64,000 bases of DNA, taken from Tetrahymena elliotti 4EA. Taxonomy: Eukaryota > Ciliophora > Oligohymenophorea > Hymenostomatida > Tetrahymenidae. Of this stretch, positions 43,401 to 56,283 are shown piece by piece (positions within the stretch are counted from its first letter, which is position 1; every line of letters begins with the position of its first letter). The DNA is taken from the NCBI GenBank assembly GCA_000231825.2, contig JH720364.1, positions 119,138 to 183,137 of the forward strand. Reading direction: 5' to 3'. The notes beneath the pieces were generated by a model. The model saw only the letters and a list, made by a program, of their open reading frames with translations. It made no database searches and was not told where the DNA came from. A program made the position numbers and the translations under genes.

Positions 43401-43509
43401 CTTTGAATAAAGTGAAAATGTTGGATAAAATTTCAAGCGTTATACAAATGATAAATTTGCTTCGAAAGCATTATTTTCATAATGTTTACAACAAAAAAGT
43501 TATTCTTGA
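34444..43509 (+). CDS. giant multi-domain membrane protein (WD-like, beta-helix, Cys-rich, multi-pass TM)
   Basis: Probable cell-surface protein of about 2879 aa in six exons: 34444-36615, 36732-37198, 37254-38329, 38449-38869, 38944-40943, 41006-43509. Residues 1-21 form a signal peptide, followed by a Cys-rich patch. WD40-like strands recur (DKNIIIWDANTGN near 140, GEIIIWDY near 181, GLILLWN near 262, IKLWDYTTG near 1115), suggesting one or more extracellular propellers. Around 1600-2040 a beta-helix-like region shows GGSIYSIN, GGAIYLD and GGGIRYL, as in Pmp/POMP proteins. A Cys-rich stretch with CKPCPNGQYS follows, then several hydrophobic helices (about 2325-2690) and a Gln/Ser-rich cytosolic tail. 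This architecture is known from large ciliate surface proteins; ligand and role are unknown. The intron at 40944-41005 rests on phase only. Confidence 0.75.
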
Positions 43510-44133
43510 ATTATCTAATAAATAATAAAAAAAGTGTATTTTTCATAAAATTAAAATAAATTTTTTTAATTTTTATTTTCTTTTCAAGGTTTTTTTTAAT
43601 TAATTTAACTTACTTAGTTTTAAAAAATAATTATTTATAAAGTCTACTCAGATGGAAGTTTGATCAAAAGTAAAAATAGATACTTTGTACAGTATCTAAA
43701 GATAAAATTTTGCTTAATTTTTTTAATAATTTATTTCCAAAAATATTTAATTTTAATGTAATATAATCCTTACAACTTAAATTTAGAATGTTTGTTTAAT
43801 AAAGTTTTTTATCTTATTTTTCAGATTTCAAACTTAATTTAATGTCAGTCAGTACATTTTTTGTTCTTAATTTATGTTTTATTTATTCTAAAATATTTGC
43901 AAGAATAGACTGACATATTATAAACTGATTAAAGCTAATTTACTTATTTTAAATTATTTAATATCAAACTAACTTTGATATTTATTTCACTATTTCTGAA
44001 TTATTTATTATCAACTGCCCAATTTTAATAGCCTTTTAAATGAAATATAAGACTAAGTTGATGAATGTATAATAAATATTCTTAAAAAAATTATATAATT
44101 AAATAATATCAATATTGATCATATTTTATTAAA
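43510..44133. other. intergenic, nothing recognised
   Basis: About 620 bp between the giant membrane-protein gene and SFT2, both plus strand. A short inverted match, TGTCAGTCAGTAC-like versus AGACTGACA, occurs near 43851-43915. No gene seen. Confidence 0.45.
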
Positions 44134-44746
44134 ATGGCTTCATTTTTTAAATTTAGCTCTGAGAAATCAGCTGATTCTGAAAACTAAAAGTCTTCTACTC
44201 CTTCAATTATCTAGAATGATTCATGCTTCCCATAATTAAGCTTGAAAGAAAGATTGTTAGGTTTTGGAATGTGCTTTATATTGGGTAATCATATTCTCCA
44301 AAAATAAATATGATTAATTTTTCAAAAATATATTTAGGTTCTATGATTTCTTTTCTTTCTTTCTTGCCTGGTAAAACAATTTATGCAACAGCCACTCTCT
44401 ATAGTATTGGAAATGTCATAAGCATAACAGGGTATAATAAAATAAAAAAAACTATCCAATTTTTTGTTAAAATTTATTTACTTTTAAATGATTTAGAACA
44501 GCATTCTTGGTGGGCTTTTAGAAATAATTCAAAAATATGAAAGATAAAACTAGATTAGTTACCACATTAGTATTTTTGTCTTCTCTTATAATGACTTTCG
44601 TCAGCGTTTTTGTATTTAAAATCAAAATTTTGGTGCTTATTTTTGTTATACTTCAATTCTTATCTTACTTTTGGTATACTTTAAGCTATATTCCTTTCGG
44701 ACGTACAATCTTCACTAAGTGTTTTGAATCTTGCATAAAATCTTGA
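44134..44746 (+). CDS. SFT2-family vesicle transport protein
   Basis: Small four-pass membrane protein of the Golgi/endosome (SFT2D family) involved in retrograde vesicle fusion. Three exons: 44134-44284, 44338-44431, 44497-44746; 164 aa. After a polar N-terminus come SMISFLSFLP, TLYSIGNVISITGTAFLVGF, KNMKDKTRLVTTLVFLSSL and FLSYFWYTLSYIPFGRTIF, which match the SFT2 pattern of GNxxS...FLxGPxxQxKxM.xxxR and the YxLSYIPxxR signature before the C-terminus. Both introns (53 and 65 nt) are confirmed because their removal restores the helices and the loop GFQKQFKNM. It converges on the minus-strand membrane-protein gene. Confidence 0.9.
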
Positions 44747-45162
44747 GATAAAATATGAGGAATAGCTAACCATAAAATTAGAATAGATAATCAAAATATT
44801 CATTTAAAACATAATAAATAAACTAAAGTATAATTAAATTTTATTTTTATTCTATGCTAATTTTTTATTTTATCATCAAATTTTTGTGCTTTAACTCTTT
44901 ACTTTCTTTAATTTATTAACTATAACACAAGTATTTTTTCTAAAGAACATAAAGGATGGATAAAAGTAATACCATTTTAAATTTAAACAAAAAAAATAAA
45001 TTGAAAATATTTTAAGAATAAATGTTTACTTCGCCAAAAAAATTATTAGAATATAAAATTTTAAAAAATAATTTTTACTAAATTTTGTTATATAAAATAA
45101 AATATTAAATTATCAAAAATAGTTTTTTATTTAATTATTTGAATTTAATTTTGCCTATGATT
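44747..45162. other. convergent intergenic region
   Basis: About 415 bp between the stops of the SFT2 gene and the minus-strand membrane-protein gene; presumed 3' UTRs of both. Nothing else recognised. Confidence 0.5.
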
Positions 45163-48100
45163 TCAATAATAGTTGATACTGTCATTAAAATTTGATAAAC
45201 TCTTAGAAGCATCAATAGTTTAATTTAGTAGTTCAGGGTGTGAAATATATCTCTTAAATTAAAGCATTCCTGATCTTTTAAACATATGATTTAATTATTA
45301 GGAATTGTACATTTAAAGACTCCTTCCATCATCTTATTTCACAGATTTTTCTACTGTATTTTATTATTAAATACTGATTGTTGAAAAATTTTGAATGAGG
45401 GTTTATCTGAATTTTAATTTTTCATCATCTTATTTGATTGATCTTTCAACAGTATTTTAGATCTAAAATTATGCTTAAGATTAGTTGAGACAAACTGGAT
45501 CATTATCTTTATTTATCTTTTATTAGTTTTCAATATCTTAATCTTTAAATTAGAAATTTTCTTTTGTATTGATAAATTTTGATTCTTCTGCTTTAATAGT
45601 AGAGTTTTATAAGATAGAACCATCTAATATAGTATTAGATTTTTCAAAGAATAAAGCTGGTTTATCTGCGCATTTACTTACAATATAACAGAAGTTTTTT
45701 AGAAGATTGTCATTAAAGAAACCTTTGCCTCTTCTAGTTCTTAAGCCTTTTTTTGTAAAAATTTCTTTCCAATCATAGATAGATTTAGTTCGGTCATATA
45801 TGATACACTCGCTTTTTTCTGGATTTAACAGTTCTTCGTTTTTTTATACTATCAATAGATCTTTATTCTTTCTCCAAATATCATAAAAGAAGAAGTATAA
45901 ATAAGAGAGAAAAGTATTTTTTTTATGGAACTCTATTTTTTTATATAATTTTTCGAATTCTTCTGGGTAGTCTTCCAATAGAGTGTGAAAAAGTTTATTT
46001 TTCTCAGCAAGCAGTTATTTTTTGAGATAATTTTTATCTTTAAAATACCTGAATGGGGTTGCAAATATAGAAACATTAAAATCATATGAGAGAGTTTCTG
46101 TCCTTCTCTCACATTCTCTAACTGCATCTTCTCTATATTATTTGTAAAGATATTCAATCTTAATAACTTCATCCTTCCAGATAGATTTATTTTTCTCTAT
46201 TACATCTGCTAATACTTTTGAAATCTCACCTTCATCACTTATTATGCCAAAAAAAGAATTATCTAAAATTAGCTTTCTACTATAATTAAATTTCTAGCCT
46301 TCTTTATCTATTCCTACACCTTCTAAAAATTCTATACTACAGTTGAAACCTGTACCTAAATCAACTATTTCTCCAGTGGAGAGCTTAATATTAGCAGATT
46401 AAAGAGCCTGATATTTAAAAATGCCTTAGGAATAAGTAACTATTGCATCACAATAATAATCTTCTTTAAAACCATTTGTTTCTCTGAATTTCATATGCTA
46501 AGCATTTATACTGTAATCAAAATTAATAGTTTTACCAGATAGAGCTCTAAGTATTCTTCTTATTCTTCTTTATTTTATTATATCTTCCTTTTGATTTTGT
46601 TCCCAAATATCTTTTAAGAGACCCTCTCCTTTCAATTCCAAAGGTGGATTAGAAAAAGAAGATTACTTAAGTAAATCTTCATCATCATACTGTAAGACTA
46701 GTGTAAGTGGAAAATATACTGCAGTAACACGACAAAAATAACTTTTCCTTGCAGGAAGATTTTTAAACTTCTTACTATAATTATAGTAAACATCTACACC
46801 AGGTAAACAGTTCAAGCAATTTAAAATAGTTTAATAATAGCTACTACCATGCAGTCTCAAAGCTTCTAATTCTTTGATATATTCTTCTTTGCCAATTTTT
46901 TACATTATCCTTATATTTTCTTCAAATCTTTCCTAAACAGTACCATTAAAATTACTTAAAAATGGAGGTGATTCTGGACCAATATTGACAAATTTCATTT
47001 TTTGATTATGCTTGATTCTAAAATCTTTATCTTGTTACATAAGCTTTAGCCAAAAAGGTTACCAAACATTAAGTAGAACTTCTCTTTCCTTCTCATAATA
47101 ATTCTCATTAAAGTATAAATAATTTTGATACCTGTTTCTTAAGCCAGCAAAACTAAAAATTCCTCTTTCATTTATGGAAGTAAAATCAAATTCTTCAAGT
47201 ACGCTCTTCATAATGCTTTATAGAAATTAGAACTTAATGATTATCATTTTTAAAAAGTAGAACCCAAAAGAAAACAGGCAAATGAAAAATTGGATAACTG
47301 AAAAGACTATTTATACCATATTATTATTTCCATCTTCTATCCAAAGTAGCCCGAAATTGAATAAAGAACAAACTAGTACTGTAACCTAAGATATAAGTAG
47401 TAATCTATTTTCTCTGTAATCATGATATGGCTAAGTTCTTATAACATAGTGGATAAAAATGCAAATTTGAACAAAAGTAAAGATGTATTAACAAATAAAT
47501 CCTACTAAATTTGATGAAGGATTAGTGAAAAATTAAAAAGTCAAAATGAGCATAAATTTATAAACCATCACTAATAATTTATGGTAACTACCATTATAAT
47601 TATATTAATTGCTTAAGGCAGCAAAATTCTTATAATCTACATATTACAATTTTATTGATTAAGGAATGTATTCCACATCATAGTTAACTATTTCACCATT
47701 GTGATTATAGAGTGTTTAAAGTTATTTATTCATTCTTATTCCTCTAAAAAATAAAAAAGGATTCAATATCAACATAAAAAAAAGTGATACTCCACTGAGT
47801 ATTTGAGCTATAAAGACTTACTCATCATCAACAACATCTTTTGCATTTAGAAATACTCTCAAGCTTTCATCCACCAAAGGCATAAATAGGCTTGTCAGAA
47901 TAAAAACTACTATTGTATCATAACTTTTTCTTTACTTTCTATTTAAAAGTTCTTGTGTAGAACCTACTCCTCTAACTTCAGCCATTCTTTTTTTATCTAA
48001 AATTGAAGCAACTATGACATATATTTGACAAACTATCATCACTATGAAATGTACAATCATCATAGTCATAAAAGGCACTTTAAAATGAGGAGTAAAGTCT

Positions 48101-48237
48101 ATTGATAATATATCTGAAATTATGACGAATGTGTAAGCTAAAACTGGTCCAGAACAATTTCTTAATGCTAAGGTTATTATTCTCAGAAGTTATGTAAAGT
48201 CTCTTAAAATTTCTAAAAGTACTAACAGCTATATCAT
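45163..48237 (-). CDS. multi-pass membrane protein with large unknown cytosolic domain
   Basis: Intron-free frame of 1024 codons from ATG 48237 to TGA 45163. About eight hydrophobic segments lie in residues 35-335, for example VPFMTMMIVHFIVMIVCQIY (near 55), YDTIVVFILTSLF (106), ILSGVSLFFMLILNPFLFF (146), LVGFICQYIFTFVQICIFI (244) and IVFSVIQFFICLFSFGFYFL (310). The remaining 690 residues are polar and predicted cytosolic, including NIGPESPPFL, GEIVDLGTGFNCSIEFLEG and a C-terminal duplicated NTVE(R/K)S(I/V)KQDD motif. The membrane part resembles in layout the C-terminal part of the giant gene at 34444, including an RTQPYHDY/NYNPYKSK-like loop, so a shared origin is possible. The frame stays open upstream of the chosen ATG, so the protein may be longer. 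Family not recognised. Confidence 0.65.
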
Positions 48238-49287
48238 TGTAATTTTTACTTGCTAAAAATTGAATAGATAATATACGAAGTTTATTTTTGTTTTACTTAT
48301 TATACTTCGAATTTACTATTTTTCAATACTTTTTCTACTGGTAATAATTAATCGATTTTACTCAAATTACACCTAAATTTTATTACTTTTCTTTATTAAA
48401 AAATAATGTGCAAAACCAAAATAAGTTTAGTAATAGTTTGAATATTATGTTTAATATTTTTTTGTTTATGCTTTACTCTTCGTTCATATTTGAAAGTAAG
48501 TTAAAATGATAGCAAATAAATATTTCTTATTTGATGAAAGATATAATCCAATAATTTATTAATTTTTTTTATTTACTTTATTCTTTAATATTTTTAAAAG
48601 CATTTATTACATTTCCTTTATATAATATTTCATATTTTCTACAAAAACCTTTCTTTTTACTTACACCATCACCACCATCATTTAAAGAATTATATTTTGT
48701 TAATTCTTTTAATTGAATAATTTATCTGTAAATAATTCTGACTATAATATATGGGCGTAATTAATTAAATCCTTAACTAACAATCTATCGTCACAAAAAA
48801 AAATTAAATTACTTTTCCAAATAATAAATTTTGTAAATTAATAATCTCACCAAGTTTTGTAGTTACTGTATTCTAAATGAAATTATTCCCCTCTTGTTTC
48901 TAACTCAACTATTACCATTTTTTTATTAATAATTCATCATAAACTTGCAATTTTTTATTTTTTGAGATTTTATCTTTATTTTTCAATTAAGTAAATATCT
49001 TTTTTCAAAATTAAGAATAAAATATTTAAATAAGTAAAATAAATTAATCAATCTTACTCATTAAAGGTTTTACTTATTTGGTAATTAAATATTATTTAAA
49101 AAATATTCAATAACTTTTTTTTATTACAAAAGTTTAACTGAAATATTAAAAATAATCCATATCTACTAATAAACAAATAACAAATAGTTTAAAATAAATT
49201 TAAAATTATAAATTAAGTTAAATTATTTTTTTCAATAAATTCATCATTAAAAATTTTAAATTTCAATCACATTAAAAATTTTAAATT
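48238..49287. other. intergenic or upstream exon region
   Basis: About 1 kb between the multi-pass membrane gene and the tetraspanin-like gene, both minus strand. The frame of the former remains TGA-free for tens of codons upstream of ATG 48237 (to about 48420), so part of this may be coding. Otherwise A+T-rich spacer. Confidence 0.4.
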
Positions 49288-50382
49288 TCAATCATCTTTC
49301 TTTTCCTTTTAAGATTTTTCTTTAATGGATTCGGATTCATGTTGTTATTAAGATTCTTTACTTTCATTTTTTTAATCTTCATTTGAATTATTAGTCTATT
49401 CTTTTTTGCTTTCTTTGGTATTTTCTTCTTTGGCTTCTTAACCAGAATTATCTTCATCTTCATTATCATCATCATCATCATCATCATCATCACCTTCATC
49501 TTCTCCTTCCTTTTCTAAAAGACCTTTCTTCTATTTTTTACCATTTGGACCTAATTCTTTTTTCAATTATTTAACTTTCTCAAACATCTACTCTCTTTCT
49601 TCATTTTCTCTGCTATAGTTAAAGAATAAGCAGCAAGTAGAAGGTATTAAAATAAGCAAAACTAAGCAAAGTAAATAAAGCCCAATTATTATACTATTAT
49701 AGTGCATCCTTTATAAATGCCTAGAAACATAGAAGCAATTGTATTAAGGGATACCTAAGTTGATATCTGACATAGAAAAGATATCCTTTTTCTCACAATA
49801 TCCTGAACATCCAAAGACTTCAAGTTGAATCATTGCTTATAAATAGTATTTTTTTTCTGGCTATAATTAAATATCATCCAAAAAACCGGGGCATTATGCT
49901 GCTGATTTAGCACCTTCATACTTATTTAATACATATTTAGAAGGATTCTTTTTATAAATTTCTGTAGTATTCTACCACTTACAAGGACACTCTTAAGAGC
50001 AAAGGAGATTTGTTGTTTAATCAAAATAATCATCTAATTATCTATCCATAAATACCTAATAAAGGGGATTTATTTTAATTAATTCATCACAACCTTTACT
50101 TAAATCAAAGTATTCAGCTAAAAGACCATTTATCAGGAATACAAGACCAAATGTAGCCATTCCAAATATTACTGTGCAGAATCCTGAAATATAATTTTTT
50201 TTGTTCAATCCAATACATGAGCATGCACTTGTAATTAAAAAGATGGCTAAAAGAATTGCTACTGGAAGATATGTTATGAATCCGCTTTCTACAGATTTAT
50301 AAACACAATATAAACTAAATCCTAACAAGTAAATGGTACAAGTTTTTGCTATAAAGCTCAAAAACCCAGAAGGGCAACACAT
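49288..50382 (-). CDS. tetraspanin-like membrane protein with acidic tail
   Basis: Intron-free, 364 aa. Four membrane helices in the tetraspanin arrangement: about residues 8-28, 36-58, 65-90 and 229-254 (SIIIGLYLLCLVLLILIPST). A Cys-containing large loop lies between helices 3 and 4 (CSQECPC, CPGF, CSGYCEKK, NCFY). The typical CCG motif is absent, so the assignment rests on topology and Cys pattern. Cys2-Cys3 and Cys249-Cys250 could be palmitoylated. The cytosolic tail of about 110 residues is highly charged, with a run of about eight Asp encoded by GAT repeats, then Glu/Lys/Gln. Tail length is unusual for tetraspanins. It lies about 300 bp downstream of the ABCA gene on the same strand. Confidence 0.65.
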
Positions 50383-50681
50383 CGCTATCTAATTTTTACC
50401 TTTTATTATTTAAATTTTTTAAATGTTTATTTATTGATATTTCAAATTTATTGAATTTTTGTTGCTTTTAAATGCAAAGAAGATATTACTGTTTTTTAAT
50501 AATGACTCCAAATAATTTACAAAATAAGTGTATTTAAAAATAAATAGAGGATTTAAATTTTTTTTTTTTTCAAGAGAAGCTAAGGATAATATTTATCAAT
50601 ACAAAACAAAAAAATATAAATTTAAGAATGAATAAAATATTTATTTTATCTTTTAAATATATCTGTTATTTCTAACATTAA

Positions 50682-53600
50682 TCATTGTTATTTGCTTCCA
50701 TTCTTCATCTCAGGATTTCTGATTTTTATAACTTTAGAATTTTCACTTCCTTGTGAAGGAGGAGAAGATGTTTAATCTAAATACTTGATAGGAGTTTTTT
50801 CATTTACCTCGTGAATATGTTACAGTTCAATTTATTATTTATGATTATCTTGTTATGCAGGTAATTCTTATTAATTCTTTTGCTTTTTCTAGTAATTTAG
50901 AGGAATCTAATTAGTAGCAAAAAGGTTAAATATTTACTCAATTGTTGCTTACTTAACTGAGTAATTTTGTATGGAAAGTCTTTATTTATTTTACTCAAAA
51001 GCTTCAAACATTTTTCCAATAGAAATAGATGATTCAATTCTAAAACGATAAAAGTCATCAAAATGCTCTATTACACTAAATTCTCCAAGTGATTCTTTAA
51101 TGTATTTTTTTATTTATTCTCCGCGTGTTTCAAGTATAACATATTATGCTAAAGAGATTAAACTGACTCCAAATACTGAGTTGAGTCTAGAGTATAGTTA
51201 TGAGCCTTCTTTGGAAGGTTAAATTTAGTCTTGCAAGTGAGTTGCCTTCATCTTTTCAAGGAAAAAGGTAAGATCTTTGAAGTGGATATTTTATAAAGAT
51301 TGCTCCTTTTCAATACCAAAAGATTAAATATATTCAAGAGTTTATTCATCAGATGGGACATTTAACTTGATTTCAACTTCATAGCCTTCACCAAATTTAT
51401 CTTTAATTTATTATACAGTTCCAATACATTTCAAAATACCTTCTACTTAAATAGCAATACGACTTGATAGAGCTTCAGCCTCTTCCATTGAATGAGTCGT
51501 CAGTATGACACTTGAAGTTTTACGTTTTGTTGAAATTCTTGATATAACACTCCACATAAAACGTCTTGCAGCTGGATCCATACCAGTTGAAGGCTCATCT
51601 AAGAAGACAGTAGGGGGATTACCAAGCATAGCAATAGCAACAGATAATTTACGTTTGTTACCTCCACTATATGTACCAGCTAATTTATGTTCGAAATCTG
51701 TAAGATCTAATTCTTGAATTTTTTGTGTAATTAAATGTTCTCTAAGATCTTTAGGAATACCCTTAATAGCAGCATATAACTCTAAGTGTTCTCTTGCTGT
51801 TAAATTTTCAATAAGAGCATCGAATTGTGGGCAATATCCTATATAATTACGAGCTTAAGATAGCTATGTTTTAATGTCATATCCATTGATATGACAATCA
51901 CCAGATGTCTAATTAATTTCACCAGAAAGAATTTTGAAAGTGGTTGTTTTACCAGCACCATTTACACCTAATAATGTGAAGCATTCACCATTTGAAATAC
52001 CAAAAGAAACTTAATCTACTGCAACTTTTATGCGATCCTTTGAAGGGACAAAGACTTTTCTAAGTTTGTTTACTCTCACAACATAATCAGAAGGTTTTGA
52101 CTTTTCAACTTCATTTATTTCTTTTTAAACATCATCATCATACTCCTTGTTAGCATAATGAATTGAATTTTCTTTACTCATTAATTATGTGAAGCTACTT
52201 AAATGAGAAGCATACTCTATTACAAAAACTAATCCAAAATAAATGAAACCTTCTAAAAACATCATTAATAAGTCACCACCAGCTATATTCCAAGCCCAAA
52301 CTGATTATATAGAGCTAGATCCATTCTCAGAAAAAGCATATAGATTTCTGTTACCCATATTGATGACACCATAACCAAAGCTGAATGAAGGTATGATTCT
52401 CAATATCCACCCAATATAAATACCTGCATTCCTTGTTGAGCTAATTATTCTTAATATAGCTATAATTAGTGGAAGAATACCTCCAGAAAAGAAATTGATA
52501 AAGAAAGCAGCAACTTAGGCATTTCCATAATCAGCGAAAAGGAAACCACAGACATAGGTAAAAGGAATAACACACCAACCATACAAAAACAATAACATAA
52601 CAAGAATTGATATGCTATCACTGTCATTAAAACCTTTGATGTTGTAAGCATAAACCATAAGATATGAAAAGATAGCTGGGACTATATGTTTGATTAAATC
52701 GATTAAGTAGTTACTAAGCCAATAACTGAAAATACTTACTCCACTAACAAATTATTGATGTTTAATTTTATCTGTACGCTCTTTTACTGTGAAGGTAATA
52801 ATAGAAGCAGGTATAAAAGCTAAACTAATAGAGTAGATAAAACTTGCTACTAATCCACTAGCTGAAGATTCAAAGTTATTAATTCTATATGTGTTTAAGA
52901 AAGGGTCAGAAACAGTAACAATAGAAATAGGAGGTTTATTTAATTAATTTAATTAATAATTAATTGCGGCAGCATTCATTTAATTAACAACAAATGGAGC
53001 TCCATCTCTGTATATACTATTTACCTAAGACACATATGATATCATATTATTAGTAACTTAGGTAATAAAATATGCTCCAACTGAAGAAGTAGTTTTATCA
53101 GAATACACCTATTAATCCCATAACTCAGGAGTAGTAATAGAATAATCTTTTTAGAAATTATACAAAGAATATTCTGTAAATGAACTATAAATTTGATCTG
53201 CAACACTGCTTGAAACTGAGACAGATTTTGAAACTACTTCTTGCAAAGGATTAGGAAAGTTTTTAGCAGTTAATTCAACAGCAGGAGATTCATCAATAAA
53301 TTTAATTAAGGTCAAGCTTAAGCCAAAAACAACTACTAAACAAGGTAAAATTACTTCACAAAGAAGAGATCTGATATCTCTTTTGAAGTATATTGCTCTT
53401 TTTATGAACAAAGCCAACATATGAATTTTAAAAAGCTCTAATTTTTTGGTGACTCTGACTTTATTCAAGTCAAAGCTATCTTCTTCATCAATATTATTTT
53501 ATGAAGCTTAGGCTGAAATATTTTTATCATCCTAATTTTTTTTCTTTTCTTCTTCTTGTTTCTTCTTTTTTTCTTCTAATTTTTTCTCTTCTTTCAAATG

Positions 53601-56283
53601 AGCTACTCTAAGGAATACTTCTTCAAGTGTTGTAATCGATATACCATAAGATTAGATATTCAAGGAATCTTTTTAAGAATCTAAATTCTTAAATAATTCT
53701 GGGAAAACGCTAATTTATTCATTTTACAATTAAAAGCACACTTCTGCCGAAACATCTGATAGAATTTTCACATCTTTTATGTATTATCTCATAAATTCTT
53801 TTACAGGTTATGAACTATCAGTTGGATTTTTTTTAACTAATGTTAGATTATAGCCTGTACCAAATTTATTTTTTAAGAAAAGAGGGCGACCAAGGCAAAC
53901 AATTTAACCATCAGCCATAATTCCTATTCTATCTCCTAAATAATCAGCTTCATCCATAAAGTGAGTAGTCAAACATATTACTTTATCACTTTTGTAACGT
54001 TTTAGCATATCCCAAATATGTCTTCTTGCAGAAGTATCCATACCACTGGTTGGTTCATCTAAATAAATCAATTTACTACCTCCAATAAAAGCAATTGCAA
54101 CACTTAATCTTCTTCTCTATCCTCCTGAAAGATTTTTAGCTAATTCATTAGTTTTTTCTTGTAAATCAACATCTTCAATATGTTTAATAACTTCTTCTTA
54201 AATTTTTTTAGTGTCAGTCATTCCCTTAAAGACAGAAAAAAGTTCTAAATGTTCTTTAACACTCAAATCATCGAATAAGATATCATATTGAGGACATACA
54301 CCCATAAATGTTCTAATTTCTTCCATTTCGCTTTCAACATCTTTTCCTAAAGCAATAGCTTCACCATCAGTCATTTCATACATTCCTGTTAACATAGAAA
54401 TAGTAGAAGTTTTACCAGCTCCATTATGACCTAAAAGAGCAAAAATTTATCCATTATACATAGTAAAACTTAAACCATTGACAGCCTTTTTTCCTGATGG
54501 ATAAATTTTACTTATATTTTTGAGGGAAACAACTTAATTTAAATTTTCTTAGTCCTTTAAATTCTTGGCAACATCTTCTATATTATCATCAAAATTAATA
54601 TAATCTTCTTCATCTTTTATTTTATCAAGCAATATTTTTTTAGCTTACTATTTTGAGTTGTCTTTTTTCCAAATCCATTAAATAAAAAATAATGGATGTA
54701 ATTTTTTTCCAAAATCATTAGGGAAAACTAAATCAAAATAGACAGATAATATGAAGAATATAAGAATATTTATAACATCCATCCACAAGTTAGTACTAAC
54801 TTTGTAGTTATTAATCAACAATGTGATATTATCCCAAGAAATACCTTTTTCTTAACCTTCAATTAAGAGAAATACATCACATGAATAAGTAGTTGCTGTG
54901 TGAGAGAAAATCGAAGTACTCAATCTCGTTCCCTCACTAGGGACTGTGCTACTATCTAAAACAAACTAAATCATATATTAGAACAAGAAAAAGAGCATAG
55001 CAGCTATATTACCAACTCTAGCTTTTGTGAAAAATGTTGTTATGAATAAGCTTTAGAAAAGAAGAGAAATTCCAAATAGAAAATGCCATACAAATAAGAC
55101 ACTCCAATCACTATGTTTAAATATAGCAGTTTTTAAAACAGTTGCAACTAAAATACTTGTTATAAAGAATATTATCAGATAATAAAGTACCCAAGATATA
55201 TAAAAACTTGCAGTACTCATTCCCATGATTTTCATACCTTCTCTTATTTTCTTTTCTTTCTCAATAAGAATTCCATAAGTCATTCTTAAATAGCCTAATA
55301 TCATAGGAAGTACAACAAAAACAGAAAAATTTCCTTTCATAGTACTTGCTAAATCATCTTTTCTATGCTTCTCAACAGTCATGGATGTTATAGTGGGATA
55401 GAGTTTTTATGTTTAGTCACCACTAGCAGTTTTTAATATAATATTATCTTTATTATAAGAAAAAATATAATTATTATAATCAGGAAAATAATGAATGAGT
55501 AATTTTTGAATTTTATATTTTTTAAATTTAAATAGTATAATTGAATGATGAATTAATTTAAAATTACCTATCCAAGTTTACAATTAGAGAAATCCTGAAT
55601 CTCTCCATGATAAAAATTGATCTTTTAGCTATTCTGTATAGTAATCTAAAACAGAAGGAAATTAAGAAATAGGTATTTCAATATAATCTGTATCTGAAGC
55701 ATTAAACATCAATCTATATTTGTATAAGTTATTAGTAAATTATTCCATGTAAATACCTAAGCAAACATCTTCATTATAATCTGAGCTAGTGATATAATCA
55801 TTAAAAGTAATTAGGTCTGAATAATACTTTACTTGATAGCCATATTTTTATGATAAAATATTATCAACATCTTTTAAGAAACCGCTGCTATCTATCATAG
55901 CTATATGACCATTTCTAAATGATGGATAATCGCTATTTGATCCTGTTAAGCAATCTTTTATATATGGTTTGAATGTCTAGCCAGTTAGAGGATTAGTTAG
56001 CAATTGATAATCCGGTACTAACTCAGTATAAATTTATTCCTTTTAGATTTATAATTTTAGATAATACTTTATATAAAAATTATTTTACGTCTTCTTATCC
56101 TGGTTGATATGTCATGTAGCTATATTCTGGAATATCTTTAATTGGTATTTTTGCTCTAATCAGATAAAAGAATGCTACTAGTATTACAGGAAGAAAGACT
56201 TCGAATACAGAACAGCACCAGTTTCTCTTCCATAAGATATAGTTTTTGCGCATTAATGCTTTCAAGTGAATTGAAAATTTCAT
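50682..56283 (-). CDS. ABC transporter, ABCA family, full length
   Basis: Full ABC transporter of the ABCA (lipid-type) class, 1810 aa in three exons: 56283-56089, 56039-55568, 55447-50682 (introns 49 and 120 nt). Order is TM1, large extracellular loop (about 60-250), TM2-6, NBD1, linker, TM7, loop, TM8-12, NBD2. NBD1 shows Walker A GHNGAGKT (about 561), signature LSGGQRRRLSVA (about 664) and Walker [16 protein letters not shown]2 shows GVNGAGKT (about 1382), [12 protein letters not shown] (about 1482) and [11 protein letters not shown] (about 1507). Both sites have all catalytic residues, with H-loops TTHFMDEAD and TTHSMEEAE. The C-terminal tail is Gln/Ser-rich. The linker after NBD1 contains a long Lys/Glu run (about residues 850-880). 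Substrate not deducible. Confidence 0.93.

Noticed and set aside
49281..49499. Met/Lys-rich frame over the GAT repeat
   Set aside because: Shifted frame of the tetraspanin-like protein's acidic tail.
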